A stretch of 64,000 bases of DNA from Dugong dugon. Taxonomy: Eukaryota > Chordata > Mammalia > Sirenia > Dugongidae. Within the stretch, counting starts at the first letter, position 1. The number at the start of each line of letters is the position of its first letter. The notes under the pieces are model-generated. The model made no database searches. It saw only the letters and a program-made list of their open reading frames with translations, and had not been told where the DNA came from. Positions 22,346 through 32,204 of the stretch are shown here, in pieces. The stretch covers positions 119,390,650-119,454,649 of the forward strand of contig CM057469.1 of assembly GCA_030035585.1 (NCBI GenBank), written 5' to 3'. A program made the position numbers and the translations under genes.

Positions 22346-23172
22346 CCAAAGTAAAAACGAGTGTTTGAGCACATATGGATGGGTATAGACACATTAAAGG
22401 GAATGTTGACAAATGTGATAAACATAACTAATGTCATGAACAATTTATGTGGAAATTGTCAAATGGGAACCTAACTTTTTGTGTAAACTTTCATCAAAAA
22501 TTAAATAAGTAAAGATACTTTCCTCTCTACAAGCATAAAAGTTACAGTTTTTATATGTAAGTTGTAATTCCATAGCACACACAGACAGACACACACACAC
22601 ATTATACCTTTACATGTTGAATCTCTTGTTCTCTTTTTACGATACAGATTTTTTTCAGTATCTCAAAGTTGTGATTTTTCCTTTCTGTTAACTCATCATT
22701 GAATGTGTAGTCAGACTTTACGCTAATATGCAGAGAGATGGATTTAATTTGATTTTCTTTATCTTAATTGTTATAAATGTGACTTTTCCAATCATATCTT
22801 AACCTGTAGCTGAAAAACTTACCTTTTTTATTTTAATTTAGGTCCGTTAGAGAAAGGACCAATTGCCTCCTGTTTGTGCTTGTGTTATCTATATAGGGCC
22901 AAATTTAAACGTCTTCCATCTATACTTTTTACACGCTAGTAAGATTGCCTTTTTGATCATCACAGTCCCAAAATTAAAATGAAGAACAAGTCAGTTGTAA
23001 GGAGGCAAGAGGGGAGAGAAAGAGTTTTATCAGCCTGAGAACAATGCTCCCATGAAAGGGTTACTTGGCTAAAACTATCCTCAAGTTTTGCTGAAGAGTT
23101 TCATTCCAATTTGGATTAGCCAAAATTCCCCTGATACCTAGGAAAGTATGGGACACTAATTTGAGTTTCTAT
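22346..23172. other. Non-genic stretch with a CA repeat
   Basis: No gene seen. A short CA-rich microsatellite lies at about 22575-22602. Confidence 0.5.
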
Positions 23173-23339
23173 TAAAAAAAAAAAACCCGTTGCCGTCCAG
23201 TTGATTCCAACTCATAGCTACCCTACAGGACAGAGTAGAATTGCTCCATAGAGTTTCCAAGGAGTACCTGGTGGATTCGAACTGCTGACCTTTTAGTTAG
23301 CAGCTGAGCACTTAACCATTATGCACCAGGGTTTCCCTT
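23173..23339 (-). mobile_element. AfroSINE with 9-bp target duplication
   Basis: Minus orientation, beginning with an A-run on the plus strand (the T-tail), then 'GTTGCCGTCCAGTTGATTCC' and 'GGACAGAGTAGAATTGC', and ending 'GCACCAGGGTTTCC'. AGTTTCTAT flanks it at 23164-23172 and 23340-23348. Confidence 0.95.
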
Positions 23340-23789
23340 AGTTTCTATAGACACTAACAAATTCACCCCTTTTTGTATTATTACATTTAATTTTGGACCG
23401 TGAGGAAGGTAAATCACATATATATGTCTTTCTACTCTAGGACTGGAAAATTCCCTCACACATTCTATTTAATTGACTGTATTTAACGTGTCTCTGTGAG
23501 ACATTTTGCCGTAAGGTAGCATGTAACTATGTAACGTGTTTTTAAACACAAGATGGTTTTCATTCTTATGTTGATGAGAATGTGTTAATCTGAATTCATT
23601 TGGCATTTGAATTCACCTAATCTTTTTTATCTAATTATATTATCAACACAGATATTTTTAAGTATGTGTGGTTTCAGACATAAGTTTGCCTGTACTCATT
23701 GGTCTTTAAAACATGATCCTTTAAAGAACGCAAGAGCCAGTATTTTCCCAGTGGCTTTCATGACACTAACAGCAGAATAGTTCCCTATT

Positions 23790-23975
23790 ATAAGTTCTGA
23801 AGCAGCCATTGAGATGTCTGGCTCTAGTTTGACTTTGCTGTTGACAAACTGCTTGACACTAGGCAATTCTCTTCACCTGTCTAAGCTTTAATTTCATCTT
23901 TTCTTATTCTGTAAAATGAGAGAATGTTAGAGTGAACAATCGTGAAGCTTCCTTTTAGCTCTGATACTCAAGCAC
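23790..23975 (+). mobile_element. MIR SINE
   Basis: Recognisable MIR order: 'CTAGGCAATTCTCTTCACC', 'TAAGCTTTAATTTCATCTT', 'TCTGTAAAATGAGAGAATG', then a diverged 3' end. Confidence 0.8.
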
Positions 23976-25069
23976 TTTTATGAAGTGTTGAAGTTTGTTA
24001 CAGGTTATAAGATAAGCTGGCAATGGAATTGGAAATAAAGCCCCCGGGATATAGCTTTAGCTATAATCAGACGGCCTAGAGAAAAGAAAAAAAAGAGAAA
24101 TTTCATATAAAAAGAGAGAGTGGAAGAATAAATGAATCAAAGGTGATATGGAAAATAGGGGTGAAAAGGAAAAGAGAGAAATTGTTTGAAAAGCAGCCAA
24201 TGATAAATTGAAGGAACACCAACATGGCGTGATTGCAGAGTTTCCCCTCATGGTCTACATAGTCACAAAACCAAGATTATTCAGAGTTATCACTCCTCTA
24301 CTTCTCCAAAAGTATATGATTTGCAAATATCCATCGAATTTTAACTTCCTGCCATATTGAGGTATTCTTTTGTTTTCCTATGTTCTTGTGCTCCCTCCCT
24401 AGCATGCTCCTGAAGTGGAGATGTATCTTTCCACTGGTGGCCTCACACATGTTGTCATCGGCCCTTCTGAGCAACACTTTAATTGTGCACCACTGTTCTC
24501 TGCTGCTTATTTCCTAAGTCCTGACTGGTGTCCTGGCAGTGAGAGAACCCATTTGTAATGTAACCGCATATGAGTTGATTTTATTTTAAGGTAAACACTT
24601 TTCATTTTCTGATTTTGGCCCAGTAGAGTTTTTGTAAATTTGATAAGATGGTGATTCAAGGAATAAAAAGGGATGCGGTTACATTACAGACATAAGTGGC
24701 ATATAGTCATAAAGTTTTCTATTTAAGATCTTATTTTCAAGACTGACGTTATACAATGATACATCTTGTGGATGCATTCTTTGTACTTGATTTAAATTGC
24801 TTGCATAATTAATTCAGGATGCTTACTAACAATAAAAATGATCAGCTGAGTAAGCAAATGCACAGGCATCCCATAGACCCATAATAGCACATAATGTTAT
24901 ATTTGGATGCTGAAAGGAAATAGGTAGAGCAAATCAGTGCAGGTAAAAGAGAAGTCTCCTGGTCATCTTCCAAAGCTCTCTTCTACTGACTGGTAGAGTC
25001 AATCCATAGCTCTAGTTTGTTCTAACCTGGGGCCAAATTATAGCTTCAATTCTTTGAGAACTACAAACA
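23976..25069. other. Non-genic stretch containing a perfect inverted repeat
   Basis: No gene seen. The minus-strand 64-codon frame at 24251-24057 is a product of purine-rich DNA. The notable structure is the inverted repeat listed separately at 24554-24688. Confidence 0.5.
24554..24688. repeat. 16-bp perfect inverted repeat, 103-bp spacer
   Basis: TGTAATGTAACCGCAT at 24554-24569 is the exact reverse complement of 24673-24688. The arms do not extend further and the interior is not self-complementary. It could be the termini of a small DNA transposon, but no target duplication is clear. Confidence 0.8.
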
Positions 25070-25280
25070 CCTGACAATATTTTAGGTGTTTCACATACAG
25101 TTTTTAAATTATACGTTCATAACCACTCTATTTTAGGTATTTTTATCTCCTTTTCACAGAAGAGATAAGTAACTTCTCCAGAGGTCCACAATCACTACGT
25201 TGTGGAGCTGCACTTGACTGAGTTTAAAACCCAAATCCATAAACCTAATGCCATCTAGCACTGCTCCTCTGACCACTTGA
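25070..25280 (-). mobile_element. MIR SINE
   Basis: Reversed MIR on the plus strand: 'CATAACCACTCTATTTTAGG', 'CTCCTTTTCACAGAAGAGA', 'AAGTAACTTCTCCAGAGGTC', then a diverged 3' part ending in the 'AACCTAATGCCATC' region. Confidence 0.75.
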
Positions 25281-25324
25281 TTTTCTCTAGCCTTCTAAAA
25301 CCAACACTCCTGTATTTCTGAAGT

Positions 25325-25520
25325 TCAGGGCTTTTGGACTATAAGGTTCCAAATAGGGTTCAATTCCCAGCTCTCCTACTCACTATCCATAAAATAGTAA
25401 TGATAATATCTACATTGAGGATCATTGCCAATTAGAGGGAATACATATGCAAAAGGCTATTACTTCAGTGTCCAATGCTTTATAGATATTCAATAAATGG
25501 TTGTGCTTATTATTTTTGTT
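25325..25520 (+). mobile_element. MIR SINE
   Basis: Forward MIR: 'GGGTTCAATTCCCAGCTCTC', 'CATAAAATAGTAATGATAA' and 'TATTCAATAAATGGTTGTG'. The middle is partly lost. Confidence 0.7.
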
Positions 25521-25957
25521 TGATGTAAAGTAAGTTGCATGGATATCTTGTCCTGCAGTATGCCCTATATTTGTAAAGTATCACTCTACTGTCTCATTAG
25601 GAATATCCCAAGCCATTCTTTCAAATCCCAGAGTTGAGTTTATGGTTTATTCAAATCCATTGTCCATTAAAAAATATGTCTCACATAACTTTCTGTGAGG
25701 TTGTGGTACAGCACCTACTAAGGCAGATGAGCCCAGACATTTTGGAATAAGACAAATGTAAAATTAACAGAAATATTTCTACTTGGGTGGGAGAATGTTG
25801 GGGATATAAGCATTTTAGCAATTAAATTTATGGTTAAGTGCCATTTACATAAATGTTGTATTTCCTAGTAGAGTTTGCAGAAATATCAAAATTTTCTGTC
25901 CTTCTTTCTCCCAAAAAATGAGGCAACACACATTTATTTACCAATGATATTATCTTT
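25521..25957. other. Non-genic stretch, nothing recognised
   Basis: No gene or named repeat seen between a MIR and an AfroSINE. Confidence 0.5.
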
Positions 25958-25969
25958 TATTTAGGATTA

Positions 25970-26128
25970 AACAAAAATCTGTTGCTGTCGAGTAAATTTC
26001 AACTTATAGTGACCCTGTAGGACAGAGTAGAACTGTCCGACAGGGCTTCCAAGGATTGGCTAGTGAATTCAAACTGTCAACCTTCTGGTTAGCAGCCGAG
26101 CTCTTAACCACTGCACCACCAGGGCTGC
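25970..26128 (-). mobile_element. AfroSINE with 12-bp target duplication
   Basis: Minus orientation: 'GTTGCTGTCGAGTAAATTTC', 'GGACAGAGTAGAACTGTCC', ending 'GCACCACCAGGGCTGC'. The flanks are TATTTAGGATTA (25958-25969) and TATTTAGAATTA (26129-26140), which differ at one base. Confidence 0.95.
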
Positions 26129-26140
26129 TATTTAGAATTA

Positions 26141-26669
26141 ATAAATAAATAAAGATCTTGAGACAGATATCTAAATTATCATAGTTTTTTTTTTTTTTTT
26201 GTATTGTTGTTGCTGTTTGTTTTTAAGTACATTTTAGGTTATTCTGATTGTTCAGCTAAAACAGCACTGACATTTCTAAAAGATCATCTTTTATTCAACT
26301 ACGTTAAAAAAAAATAAAACTGGATAAGTGTCATTCATAGCCATTAGGGCAGAATTTCTTCCTTTTAATCAAACTGAGAATTAAATTCTTATGAAACATT
26401 AGTGTTAAGATACTAAACTTTTCTTAAAAAAGTCAACAAACCTTGAAAGAGTGTGTGTATACAGTAATTCATAGACATATAGGTATGGATAAATAATATA
26501 GAAATATGTATATGTGTATACCTACCAGACCATATGGGTCAAGTCTGATATATTACTTATTTTGTTATGACCAGGAAATTAAGAACTGTTTATACATTTA
26601 TAAATGGTTGCATAAAAATTAAAAGAAGGATAATGTTTCATTACATATAAAAGTTATGTGAAATTCAAA
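26141..26669. other. Non-genic stretch, T-run and AT-rich DNA
   Basis: A T-run lies at about 26187-26200. No gene or named repeat seen. Confidence 0.5.
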
Positions 26670-26850
26670 TCTCAATATTCATAAAATAATGATTTATTGG
26701 AACACAGCCAGGCACATTTATTTATGAATAGCCTATGGCTGCTTTCATTCACAACAGCAAAGTTGAGTATTTGCAATACTGTATGGCCCGCAAAGCCTGC
26801 AATACTTACTCTCTCACCCTTTGCAGAAAAAGTTTGCCAAACTCTAGTAT
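26670..26850 (+). repeat. hAT-Charlie MITE, MER20-like
   Basis: Characteristic order: 'TTTATTGGAACACAGCCAGG', 'CTATGGCTGCTTTC', 'ACTGTATGGCCCGCAAAGCC' and 'GCAGAAAAAGTTTGCCAA'. The family name MER20 is from memory; membership in this common mammalian MITE group is clear. Confidence 0.75.
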
Positions 26851-26997
26851 AAAAAAATCTTAACTTTATCAGTTTACTGTTCCCTCTACTGCACTTTAGT
26901 TCCTCCAGCCTACTGCCAAAGTTTCTGCCTCCTTCACTACACTTACCCATACTAGCTTACTGGTGTGTGAGTTGCACCTCTCTACTATCTTGTTCCA

Positions 26998-27213
26998 TCA
27001 AAAAAAAAAAGCCAAACCCACTGTCATCAAGTCGATTAGAACTTATAGGAACTCTACAGGACAGAGTAAAACTGCCCCAAAGGGTTTCCAAAGCTGTAAA
27101 TCTTGATGAAAGCAGACTGCCACATCTTTCTTCCAAGGAGCTGCTGGTGGTTTAGAACTGCTGACCGTTTAGTTAACAGCCTAGTGCTTTAAACATTGCA
27201 CAACCAGGACACC
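26998..27213 (-). mobile_element. AfroSINE, long variant
   Basis: Minus orientation with an A-run at 27001-27010, then 'CAAGTCGATTAGAACTTATA', a middle 'AGCAGACTGCCACATC' segment and an end near 'CACAACCAGGACACCC'. The target duplication is unclear. Confidence 0.9.
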
Positions 27214-27504
27214 CTTTTCTTCCACAAACTTATTTAAATCCAGTTTAATCACACTCCTCATCCCATCCCCATTCTTCTCGTATACTGCTCCACAATGACT
27301 GTTACATTTATCTTTGAAATAAAAACTGTTCTCAATTTTTACCTTTTCTCAATTAGCACACTTACCTTAGAAATACTTTCCAATAAAATACATCGATTCT
27401 CTGTTTTTTCCAACAAATGGAAAACAGTGGTATTTCTACACCAGTGTACATCCCTATAACTCAATAACATATTTCTGTTGAATAAAAACATCCAAAATAT
27501 ATCA

Positions 27505-27740
27505 AACTCATTAATTTATTCATCCATCCATCCATCCATCCACCCACCCATCCATCCATCCATCCATTCCCACAAATGTTTATTAAGTATAGGCTAGGAA
27601 AGAAGAAGGAGAAAATATATTCTCTGCCCCTGCAGAGCTAACATTCTGCAGTGGGAGCAGACACATAAACAATTAAAGTAGAAAATAATGACTAGTATAT
27701 TAGGTAATCACCTGAGTGTTATGAGGAGCAAAGAAGTTGA
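27505..27740. repeat. (TCCA)n tract and an old L2-like repeat
   Basis: A TCCA microsatellite with CCCA interruptions at 27521-27568 precedes 'CACAAATGTTTATTAAGTAT' and 'CAGAGCTAACATTCTGCAG'. That combination is typical of an ancient mammalian LINE end. Family and strand are uncertain. Confidence 0.55.
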
Positions 27741-28366
27741 AATGTGTATGTTTCATTATCATTACCTAGTAATTTTCACCACTCTTTAACTTTAAAATGT
27801 TATCAAGATTTCCCTTTCTATTTAATTTCTTATCATCATTATTGCCTCTTAGTTCCTCACGCTCCTCTAATTAACGATGATGATATCTACTGCACTTTGT
27901 TACTCCAAGAATAACCATATTTAGTTTCACTTGAATGATGACAAAATTCCTCCTATACCATAGTATCTTTAGTTCTGCATCCCCTGCTCATATTGAAGCT
28001 GCTATTGACCTATGTTTTGGCCTCCTGTTCCTTCACATCTATCACCAACCCATGCTGACTTTATCTGTAACTTCCATTGTACAGAGACACCTCTTAGTTT
28101 ATCTATCAGTGGTGACTCACTAGATCTCCCATGCACTTCAGCTTTTGGTCTACATTTGTGCCCATATTGCCAACTGTAGTACTTGCCAATGTTTATTTCC
28201 TTTTTCTTCTTCCTATATTTGGATGATTACTGAAGACAAACATAAAAGAGTGCCAAATTGTTCTGCTAAACATGCATGCTCTCTAACATCAGCTTGGGTT
28301 GTAAGCCATACAATGTTCTTTAAAGTGGCTACTGAAAACTACTTAAGCTCTCTTCCAGAAGCTCTC
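27741..28366. other. Non-genic stretch, nothing recognised
   Basis: No gene seen up to the insertion point of the inverted L1. Confidence 0.5.
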
Positions 28367-28380
28367 AAAACTTACTCCAT
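28367..28380 (+). repeat. Left target-site duplication of the 5'-inverted L1
   Basis: AAAACTTACTCCAT here is repeated exactly at 30691-30704 on the far side of the L1. The cut site reads TTTT/GA on the nicked strand, close to the L1 endonuclease preference. Confidence 0.95.
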
Positions 28381-29491
28381 AAAATACTTGTCCTTTTGTG
28401 ATTGACTTATTTCACGCAGCATAATGTCCTCCAATTTCATCCATGTTATGAGATGGTTCACAGATTCATCGTTGTTCTTTCTCATTGCATAGTACTCCAT
28501 TGTGTGTAAGTACCATAGTTTGTTTATCCATTCATCCGTTGATGGGCATCTAGGTTGTTTCCAGCATTTTGCTATTGTGAACAATGCTGCCATGAACATA
28601 GGTGTGCATATGTCTATTCGAGTGATGACTCTTATTTCTCTAGGATATATTCCTAGGAGTGGGATTGCTGGATAGAATAGTATGTCTATTTCTAGCTTTC
28701 TGAGGAAGCGCCGTATCATTTTCCAAAATGGCTGTATCATTTTGCATTCCCACCAGCAGAGCATAAGTGTTCCGATCTCCCCGCAGCCCCTCCAACATTT
28801 GTTATTTCCAGTGTTCTTGATTCGTGCCAGGAACGCCAGGGTGAGATGGTAATTCATTGTGGTTTTAATTGGCATTACTCTAATGGCTAGTGATCGTGAG
28901 CATTTCCTCATGTGTCTGTTGGCCATTTGAATGTCTTCTTTGGTGAAGTGTCTGTTCATTTCCTTTGCCCATTTTTTAATAGGATTATTTGTATTTTTGT
29001 TGTAGAGGTGTTGGATTTTCTTGTAGATTATGGAGATTAGACCTTTGTCTGACTTGTACTGTCCAAACATTTTTTCCCAGTCTGTAGGTTCTCTTTTTAC
29101 TCTTTTGGTGAAGTCTTTTGAAGAGCATAGGTGTTTGATTTTTAGAAGATCCCATTATCTAGTTTATCTATTGGGTTTTGTGTGTTGATGGTTATGGTTT
29201 GTATCCTGTTAATGCCATGTATTAAGGCCTGAAATGTTGGTCCTATTTTTTCTTCTATGAACTTTATAGTTTTAGGCTTTATATTCAGGTCTTTGATCCA
29301 TTTTGAAGTAGTTTTTGTATACGGTGTGAGGTATGGGTCCTGTTTCATTTTTTTGCAGATGGATATCCAGTTTTGCCAGCACCATGTGTTAAAAAGACTG
29401 TCTTTTTCCCATTTGATGGACTTTGGGCCCTTGTCGAAGATCAGGTGACCATAGGTGGATGGATTTACATCTGGGTTCTCAATTCTGTTCC
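28381..29491 (-). mobile_element. L1, inverted 5' segment of a twin-primed insertion
   Basis: Minus-strand L1 ORF2 C-terminal sequence, while the continuation (29492-30690) is on the plus strand. Together they cover ORF2 C-terminus to the 3' end with only a few bases missing at the switch. The same exact 14-bp duplication bounds both, so this is one insertion event. Confidence 0.95.
28381..29491 (-). pseudogene. L1 ORF2 C-terminal fragment
   Basis: The longest open stretch is 29070-28381. It includes the Lys-Lys-Trp-Ala-Lys-Glu-Met-Asn-Arg block and the cysteine-rich C-terminal domain. The C-x3-C-x7-H-x4-C motif has Leu in place of His. The catalytic palm and the endonuclease are absent because of 5' truncation. 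Confidence 0.9.
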
Positions 29492-30690
29492 ATGACCTCT
29501 ATTGTAAAAACCCATGAAAAAGTTCACACACAAAATGTAACAATCTTTGTTGGTTACCAGGGATGGGAGGGGTAGGGGGGATATTAAGTAGACAATAGAT
29601 AAGTGGTATCTTGGGTGAAGAGTGAGACTGTACACAATACAGGAGAAAGTAGCACAACTTGTACAAGGAAAGGTCATGGAAGCCCCTTAGACCCATCCGA
29701 ACTCCCTGATGGACTGAATTGCTGGGCAGAGGGCTCTGGGGACCATGGTCTCGGGGAACATCTAGCTCAATTGGCATGACACAGCTTATAAAGATAATGC
29801 TTTACATGCTACCTTGGTGAGTAGTGTCTGGGGTCTTAAAAAGCTGTGAGTGGCCATCTAAGATACTCCACTGGTCTCATCCCTTCAGGAGCAAGGGAGA
29901 ATGAAGAGAACAGGATACAAGGAAGAGATTAGTCTGAAGGACTTATTGTCCACAGCTACCAAGGCCTCCACCGGACTGAGTCCAGTACAGCTAGATGGTG
30001 CCCGGCTACCACCACTGACTGCTCTGACCAGGATCACAACAGAGGGTTCTGGACAGAGCTGGAGAAGGATGTAGACCATAATTCTAACTCACAAAAAAAG
30101 ACCAGATTTACTGGCCTAAAGGAGACTTGAGAAACCTCGAGAGTATGGCCCCCAGACACCCTTTTAGCTCAGTGGTGAAGCTACCTCCGAGGTTCACTGT
30201 TCAGCCTGGGAGTGGACAGCCCCATAAAACCAAATGAGACTAACGAGGTAAAGGAGTCCAGTGACAAGGGCCAGAAGGCAGAAGGGGACAAGGAAGCTGG
30301 TGATAGGGAACACAAGACTGAGTAAGGATATTGTTGATGTGTTGTGAGATTGTTAACCATTGTCACAAGGAAACATTTGTAGTAACTGTTAAATGATAAA
30401 CTATTTTGTTCTGTAAGCCTTCATCTTAAGTGAGAATAACAGCACAATTGGAAGCGTGTAGTCAATGTCACTGAATTGTGCATGTAGAAATTTTTGAAAT
30501 GGTGTATCTTTGGCTATGTGTATTTTCACCAAAAAAAAAAAAAAAAGGTTGAGAAGTTAGAGGGTTGATATGTTGTGGGGTTGTTAACCAATGTCATAAA
30601 ACAACATGTGTACTTCTGTTTCATGAGAAACTATTTGTTCTGTAAGCCTTCACCTGAAGTACAATAAAATAAATAAATAAATGAATGAAT
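29492..30690 (+). mobile_element. L1 3'UTR and tail, forward segment
   Basis: It begins at the ORF2 stop region ('GACCTCTATTGTAAAAACCC') and runs through the roughly 1.15-kb 3'UTR to an A-rich, (AAAT/GAAT)-like tail at 30662-30690. An internal A-run at 30531-30546 separates two copies of a terminal module, as in the plus-strand full-length L1. It belongs to the same L1 subfamily. Confidence 0.95.
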
Positions 30691-30704
30691 AAAACTTACT
30701 CCAT
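30691..30704 (+). repeat. Right target-site duplication of the 5'-inverted L1
   Basis: Exact copy of 28367-28380, directly after the tail. Confidence 0.95.
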
Positions 30705-31124
30705 TTTTTTACTCACTTTCATCAAGATAAAATCTTTTGATTCCACTTTACTCAGCAATATACAGTGTGTGCCTCAATTCTGCCTGCATACTTGTGCAAG
30801 TTATTGGAACATAAGGTTTAGGTGTAGCACCCCAAACTTTTACCACTTAAGGAATGCAATTATTTCTATCAAAAATAGTGGGAAAAAAGCCTACACTTTG
30901 TTTCCAGATCATGAGTTCAACACAGAGGCAGCATTAGAGAAGATTCGGAGTGGGGTGGCAAGATGTACCATGGCTAGACAGAAAGCAGCCCACCATTCCC
31001 TAAACACTAATAATTAATGGTAGGCATACTGAGGAAGCCACACCTCGGCTGTCACTGCATTTTAATGACATTTAAGGAGATCCATAAGAATTCATAATAA
31101 TGAAAGAGTGTAGTCTGTTACATG
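30705..31124. other. Non-genic stretch, nothing recognised
   Basis: A 110-codon plus frame (30685-31017) starts in the L1 tail and has no domain I recognise. I see no gene. Confidence 0.45.
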
Positions 31125-31350
31125 TATATCCCTTGAAGCCAGACAGGATGTACCCAATCCTGACTTTGCCATTTAGTGTCTGAACGTGATTCAGCTACAT
31201 CACCTCACCCAACTTCAGAATTTTATTGTGTACAATAAGGAAATTAATAGGACCTGCCCCATTGGACTGTTCTAATATTAAAAATGAGAAATTTCATGAA
31301 AAGCATGGAGCAAAGTGTTTGGAACATAGTAAGAACTCAATAGAGAATGA
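31125..31350 (+). mobile_element. MIR SINE
   Basis: Forward MIR order: 'CCTGACTTTGCCATTTAGTG', a diverged 'CACCTCACCCAACTTCAG', 'GTGTACAATAAGGAAATTAA', then 'GTGTTTGGAACATAGTAAG' with 'AACTCAATAGAGAATG'. Confidence 0.8.
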
Positions 31351-32154
31351 GCATCTATCAAATATAATAACTTACCAGAGGGGTGTTGGATACAAGACAA
31401 CTACATCCAAAATAAAGCTTATTCTTTTAAACCTTTCTTGACAAAAATTATTTGCCAGTTTTAAATGAAAGGGAAATATGAATATTAGTTCTAGTTTTTC
31501 TGCCTTTATACATCATCACTAGAACTATATTAATGACTTGGCCTCACAAAGCATTTACCATTTTAGGACGAAATTTTAACAAATGAAATATTGGTCTTTT
31601 ACACTACGATGTCCCTTTACTATATCAAACTGAACGCATTTAAAACCAAACACTGTATCAGAAAGCCTCCCCATTTCCTCAGTTGCATATCAACACATTA
31701 AATATCTTCTCATAATTTTCACTTTTTGCAAAAGAGTTCTCCAATTTTTTTTTCCTAACACAAGTTGCGCTAAGAATCATATGTCCTCTATACTCCCTCT
31801 ATATTCTCAGTCTTGTTTATTTTTCTCATATTACAATGTGGAAATTTCCTCCTCCTCATTTTCAGTATCTTTCATTGTTTCTTCACTGGCAATGTATGAT
31901 TGGTGTCTCCTACTAAAGATTACAATCTACAGTCTGCACTAAACACTGCATCCTTCTGAAAATAAGCAGCTTGATATTCCTATAATTTCTGTCATTTTTC
32001 TCTCATGTTTGGCAGTAGAAATGGCTCTCCATTCTGTGTCAAATGTAATATAGACCACAAAATTGCACTAAAGTCTGCATATTCTAAACAATATTCCCCC
32101 CTAGACTTGTAGTAGTTTAATTTTAGTAAATTACTTGTACCTTCTATGAAACTA
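31351..32154. other. Non-genic stretch, nothing recognised
   Basis: AT-rich DNA with no gene or named repeat seen. Confidence 0.5.
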
Positions 32155-32204
32155 GGATATTTATGCATTCCATTTGATTTTTGATGACTTCAAGTTTTCC
32201 TAGG
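32155..32204 (-). mobile_element. RTE LINE, short inverted 5' piece
   Basis: These 50 bases are the reverse complement of the RTE segment that comes just before the plus-strand copy starting at 32205. They correspond to about 8096-8150 of the most complete copy. The junction lies at two CCTAGG boxes. Confidence 0.8.

Noticed and set aside
27521..27568. Possible CRISPR-like or satellite array
   Set aside because: It is a 4-bp TCCA microsatellite with interruptions, without spacers. The source is also clearly a mammalian genome.
28145..28405. 86-codon plus-strand frame upstream of the inverted L1
   Set aside because: It ends inside the L1 insertion and has no recognisable domain.
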